Below are positions 6,162-7,430 of a stretch of 7,430 nucleotides of DNA, piece by piece. The position numbers and the translations under genes were made by a program. The stretch is from contig CAJUMM010000117.1 of the NCBI GenBank assembly GCA_910586955.1, positions 1-7,430 of the forward strand. Reading direction: 5' to 3'. The DNA comes from an uncultured Lachnospiraceae bacterium (GTDB lineage: Bacteria; Bacillota; Clostridia; Lachnospirales; Lachnospiraceae). Each line of letters opens with the position of its first letter. Position 1 is the first letter of the stretch. The notes under the pieces were generated by a model, which did no database searches, was not told where the DNA came from, and saw only the letters and a list, made by a program, of their open reading frames with translations.

Positions 6162-6193
6162 AAAAAAGGATGTAGCTCATGTTCTACATCCTT
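6162..6193 (-). terminator. Intrinsic terminator after recN
   Basis: On the minus strand AAGGATGTAG (6184-6193) and CTACATCCTT (6166-6175) form a perfect 10-bp stem around an 8-base loop (AACATGAG), followed by a run of six T that overlaps the stem end. It starts about 31 bp after the recN stop and ends about 56 bp before the preferred spoIVB start. It would separate recN from the sporulation gene. Confidence 0.82.
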
Positions 6194-6196
6194 CCT

Positions 6197-6226
6197 TAGT
6201 ATGTGAAAACTTTTCCGTTCTAATCT
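6197..6226 (-). promoter_or_regulatory. Candidate sigma-G/F-type promoter of spoIVB
   Basis: Minus-strand CATACTA (6197-6203) fits the sigma-G -10 consensus CATNHTA fully. AGATTA (6221-6226), 17 bp upstream, matches the -35 form TGAATA at four of six positions. spoIVB is forespore-expressed under sigma-F/G in B. subtilis. The site overlaps the recN stop, and a start near 6190 would fall inside the 5' arm of the recN terminator. The -35 is mediocre, so confidence is low. Confidence 0.35.
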
Positions 6227-7382
6227 AGCATTTTTTGGCTTCTGCCAGGCTTTTCATCTCTTCCGCATTTTTTAAAACCGCATCGGTAATGGCTGCGCCT
6301 CCCAGAATGCGGGCCAGTTCCTCCACACTTTCCTTTTGGCTAAGTTTCCGCACCTGGGTCTTTGTTCCGCCCTGTTCCACCTGTTTTTCAATCCGGAAAT
6401 GGCTGTCTGCCATGGCCGCAATCTGGGCCAGATGGGTAATGCAGATTACCTGCCTGTTTTTTCCAATCAACATCATTTTTTCCGAAACCTTCTGGGCCGT
6501 CCTGCCGCTGATCCCCGCATCGATCTCGTCAAAAATCACCGTATCAATATCATCCTTATCTGCCAGCACCGTCTTAACCGCCAGCATAATCCGGGACAGC
6601 TCGCCCCCGGAGGCAATTTTCATCAACGGCCGAAGAGGTTCTCCGGGATTGGTGGAAATCAGAAATTCCGCATCATCCAGGCCGGCTGCCGTGAAATCCG
6701 GCAGGGTGCCGAAGCGCATTTCAAATTTCACATCCAGGAAATTCAAATCTACCAGATGCTTCCGGATGGCGCTGCAGAGGGTTTCCCCATAACGCTTCCG
6801 GATTTCCGTAGCCCGGGTGCAGAGTGCGGCCAGCCGCTCCTTGGCCTCCTCCATCTCCCTCTCAAGCCCGGCCAGGTAGGAATCATAGTCCTCCAGAGCC
6901 TCCAGGCGCTCCTGCTGCCCTTCCTGATACTTAAGCACCAGGTCCAAAGTCTTCCCGTACTTGGCTTTCAGATGGTTCAGCACATTTAAGCGCTCCTCCG
7001 CCTCCTGGAATTCCTCCTCGGAAAATTCCAGGGAAGTGAGATATTCTGCCATATCCCGGTTGAAATCATTCAAAAGGCTGTCCACGTCCGCCAGCTGATC
7101 CGCCAGAGCCTTAAGCCCTTCATCCCAGGCAAGGACCCCCTGGAGCTCCCGCAGAGCCTGCCCGATGGCCGTTCCTGCAGACTGGGGCTCCTCGTATCCG
7201 GTGAGCCTGTAGGCCCCTCCCGCAGATTCCAGAATCCGCCGGGCATTGGTCATCTTCCGGTAACGCTGCTCCAGCTCCTCGTCTTCCCCCGGAACCAAAT
7301 CCGTCTTCTCAATCTCTTCCAATTCAAATTTCAGAAGGGCAACTTCCCGGAGACGGCTCTCCTCATCCATCCGGGCCTCCCG
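6225..7382 (-). CDS. recN: RecN, SMC-like DNA repair protein, N-terminus missing
   Basis: 385 codons of the C-terminal part of RecN are present; the family is about 550-575 residues, so roughly 175 N-terminal residues, including Walker A, are lost at the sequence end. Counting from the first genomic codon (7380-7382), residues 1-210 are largely charged and helical, as in the SMC-type coiled coil. The C-terminal ATPase lobe has the ABC signature SGGELSR at about 258-264, Walker B VIFDEID at 282-288, the D-loop AGISGRT, and the switch motif THLAQIA with His317. The protein ends KSLAEAKKC. RecN acts early at double-strand breaks, bringing DNA ends together for RecA-dependent repair. The frame stays open through five codons of sequencing adapter to a GTG at 7395-7397; that start and its residues MLFRS are artefacts. 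The gene ends before a hairpin terminator and spoIVB. Confidence 0.96.
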   Translation of the reverse strand, partial: REARMDEESRLREVALLKFELEEIEKTDLVPGEDEELEQRYRKMTNARRILESAGGAYRLTGYEEPQSAGTAIGQALRELQGVLAWDEGLKALADQLADVDSLLNDFNRDMAEYLTSLEFSEEEFQEAEERLNVLNHLKAKYGKTLDLVLKYQEGQQERLEALEDYDSYLAGLEREMEEAKERLAALCTRATEIRKRYGETLCSAIRKHLVDLNFLDVKFEMRFGTLPDFTAAGLDDAEFLISTNPGEPLRPLMKIASGGELSRIMLAVKTVLADKDDIDTVIFDEIDAGISGRTAQKVSEKMMLIGKNRQVICITHLAQIAAMADSHFRIEKQVEQGGTKTQVRKLSQKESVEELARILGGAAITDAVLKNAEEMKSLAEAKKC

Positions 7383-7430
7383 AGATCGGAAGAGCACACG
7401 TCTGAACTCCAGTCACGCACACAAATCTCG
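7383..7430. other. Illumina TruSeq adapter with index, sequencing contamination
   Basis: The last 48 bases begin AGATCGGAAGAGC and continue as the 34-base TruSeq indexed adapter to 7416. The 8-base index GCACACAA follows (7417-7424), then ATCTCG, the start of the constant segment after the index. This order is that of a read running through a short insert into the adapter. The bases are not genomic, and the contig end is therefore unreliable. recN should be trimmed at about 7382. Confidence 0.98.

Noticed and set aside
6106..6180. 25-residue N-terminal extension of SpoIVB from the ATG at 6178-6180
   Set aside because: Although preceded by AAGGAAGG, the codon lies in a terminator loop, the extension is a run of Arg/Lys not typical of SpoIVB, and the ATG at 6103-6105 has its own ribosome binding site directly before a normal signal anchor.
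6336..6989. Plus-strand open frame of 217 codons opposite recN
   Set aside because: It lies antisense to the conserved RecN ATPase lobe and coiled coil; no recognisable domain.
1..7382. Mobile element, CRISPR, toxin-antitoxin or phage-defence system
   Set aside because: No transposase, integrase, regular spaced repeats, terminal inverted repeats or small gene pairs were seen; all space is accounted for by housekeeping sporulation, repair and PTS genes.
7383..7397. GTG start giving a 390-residue, apparently complete RecN
   Set aside because: The start codon and first five residues are encoded by adapter sequence; the protein lacks Walker A and about 175 N-terminal residues.

Overview
The window looks like chromosomal DNA from an endospore-forming Clostridia, most likely Lachnospiraceae. 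It carries recN, spoIVB and spo0A in the order usual for spore-forming Firmicutes, has moderate GC, and shows strong GGAGG-type ribosome binding sites. The genus is not resolved. All seven genes lie on the minus strand, so transcription runs from high to low coordinates. I found no tRNA, rRNA, CRISPR array or insertion sequence.

At the right, bases 7383-7430 are not genomic. They are an Illumina TruSeq-type adapter with an 8-base index, so the biological sequence ends near 7382. recN (6225-7382) is therefore cut off, and any apparent start inside the adapter is an artefact. A hairpin terminator follows recN, overlapping the leader of spoIVB (4882-6105), which encodes the forespore signalling protease. 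Next comes spo0A (3934-4737), the sporulation master regulator. Its 144-bp upstream gap holds candidate sigma-A and sigma-H promoters and a 0A-box-like site.

The left half is a sugar phosphotransferase (PTS) operon. It has a promoter with TTGACA, then an RNA leader with a BglG/LicT-type antiterminator site (RAT) overlapping a 14-bp intrinsic terminator. The genes follow in this order: a stand-alone EIIA of the glucose family (3327-3764), a LicT-type antiterminator (2484-3317), an EIIBC permease of the beta-glucoside type (974-2368), and a GH1 6-phospho-beta-glucosidase (1-960) that runs off the left edge. The expected logic is that EIIA and EIIBC import and phosphorylate a beta-glucoside, GH1 cleaves the phosphorylated product, and LicT senses PTS phosphorylation and lets polymerase through the leader terminator.

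I see no wholly new system. The points most worth a second look are the adapter contamination, the conditional terminator that is also the first terminator downstream of spo0A, the separate EIIA placed first in the operon, and the overlap of the recN terminator with a possible sporulation promoter for spoIVB.
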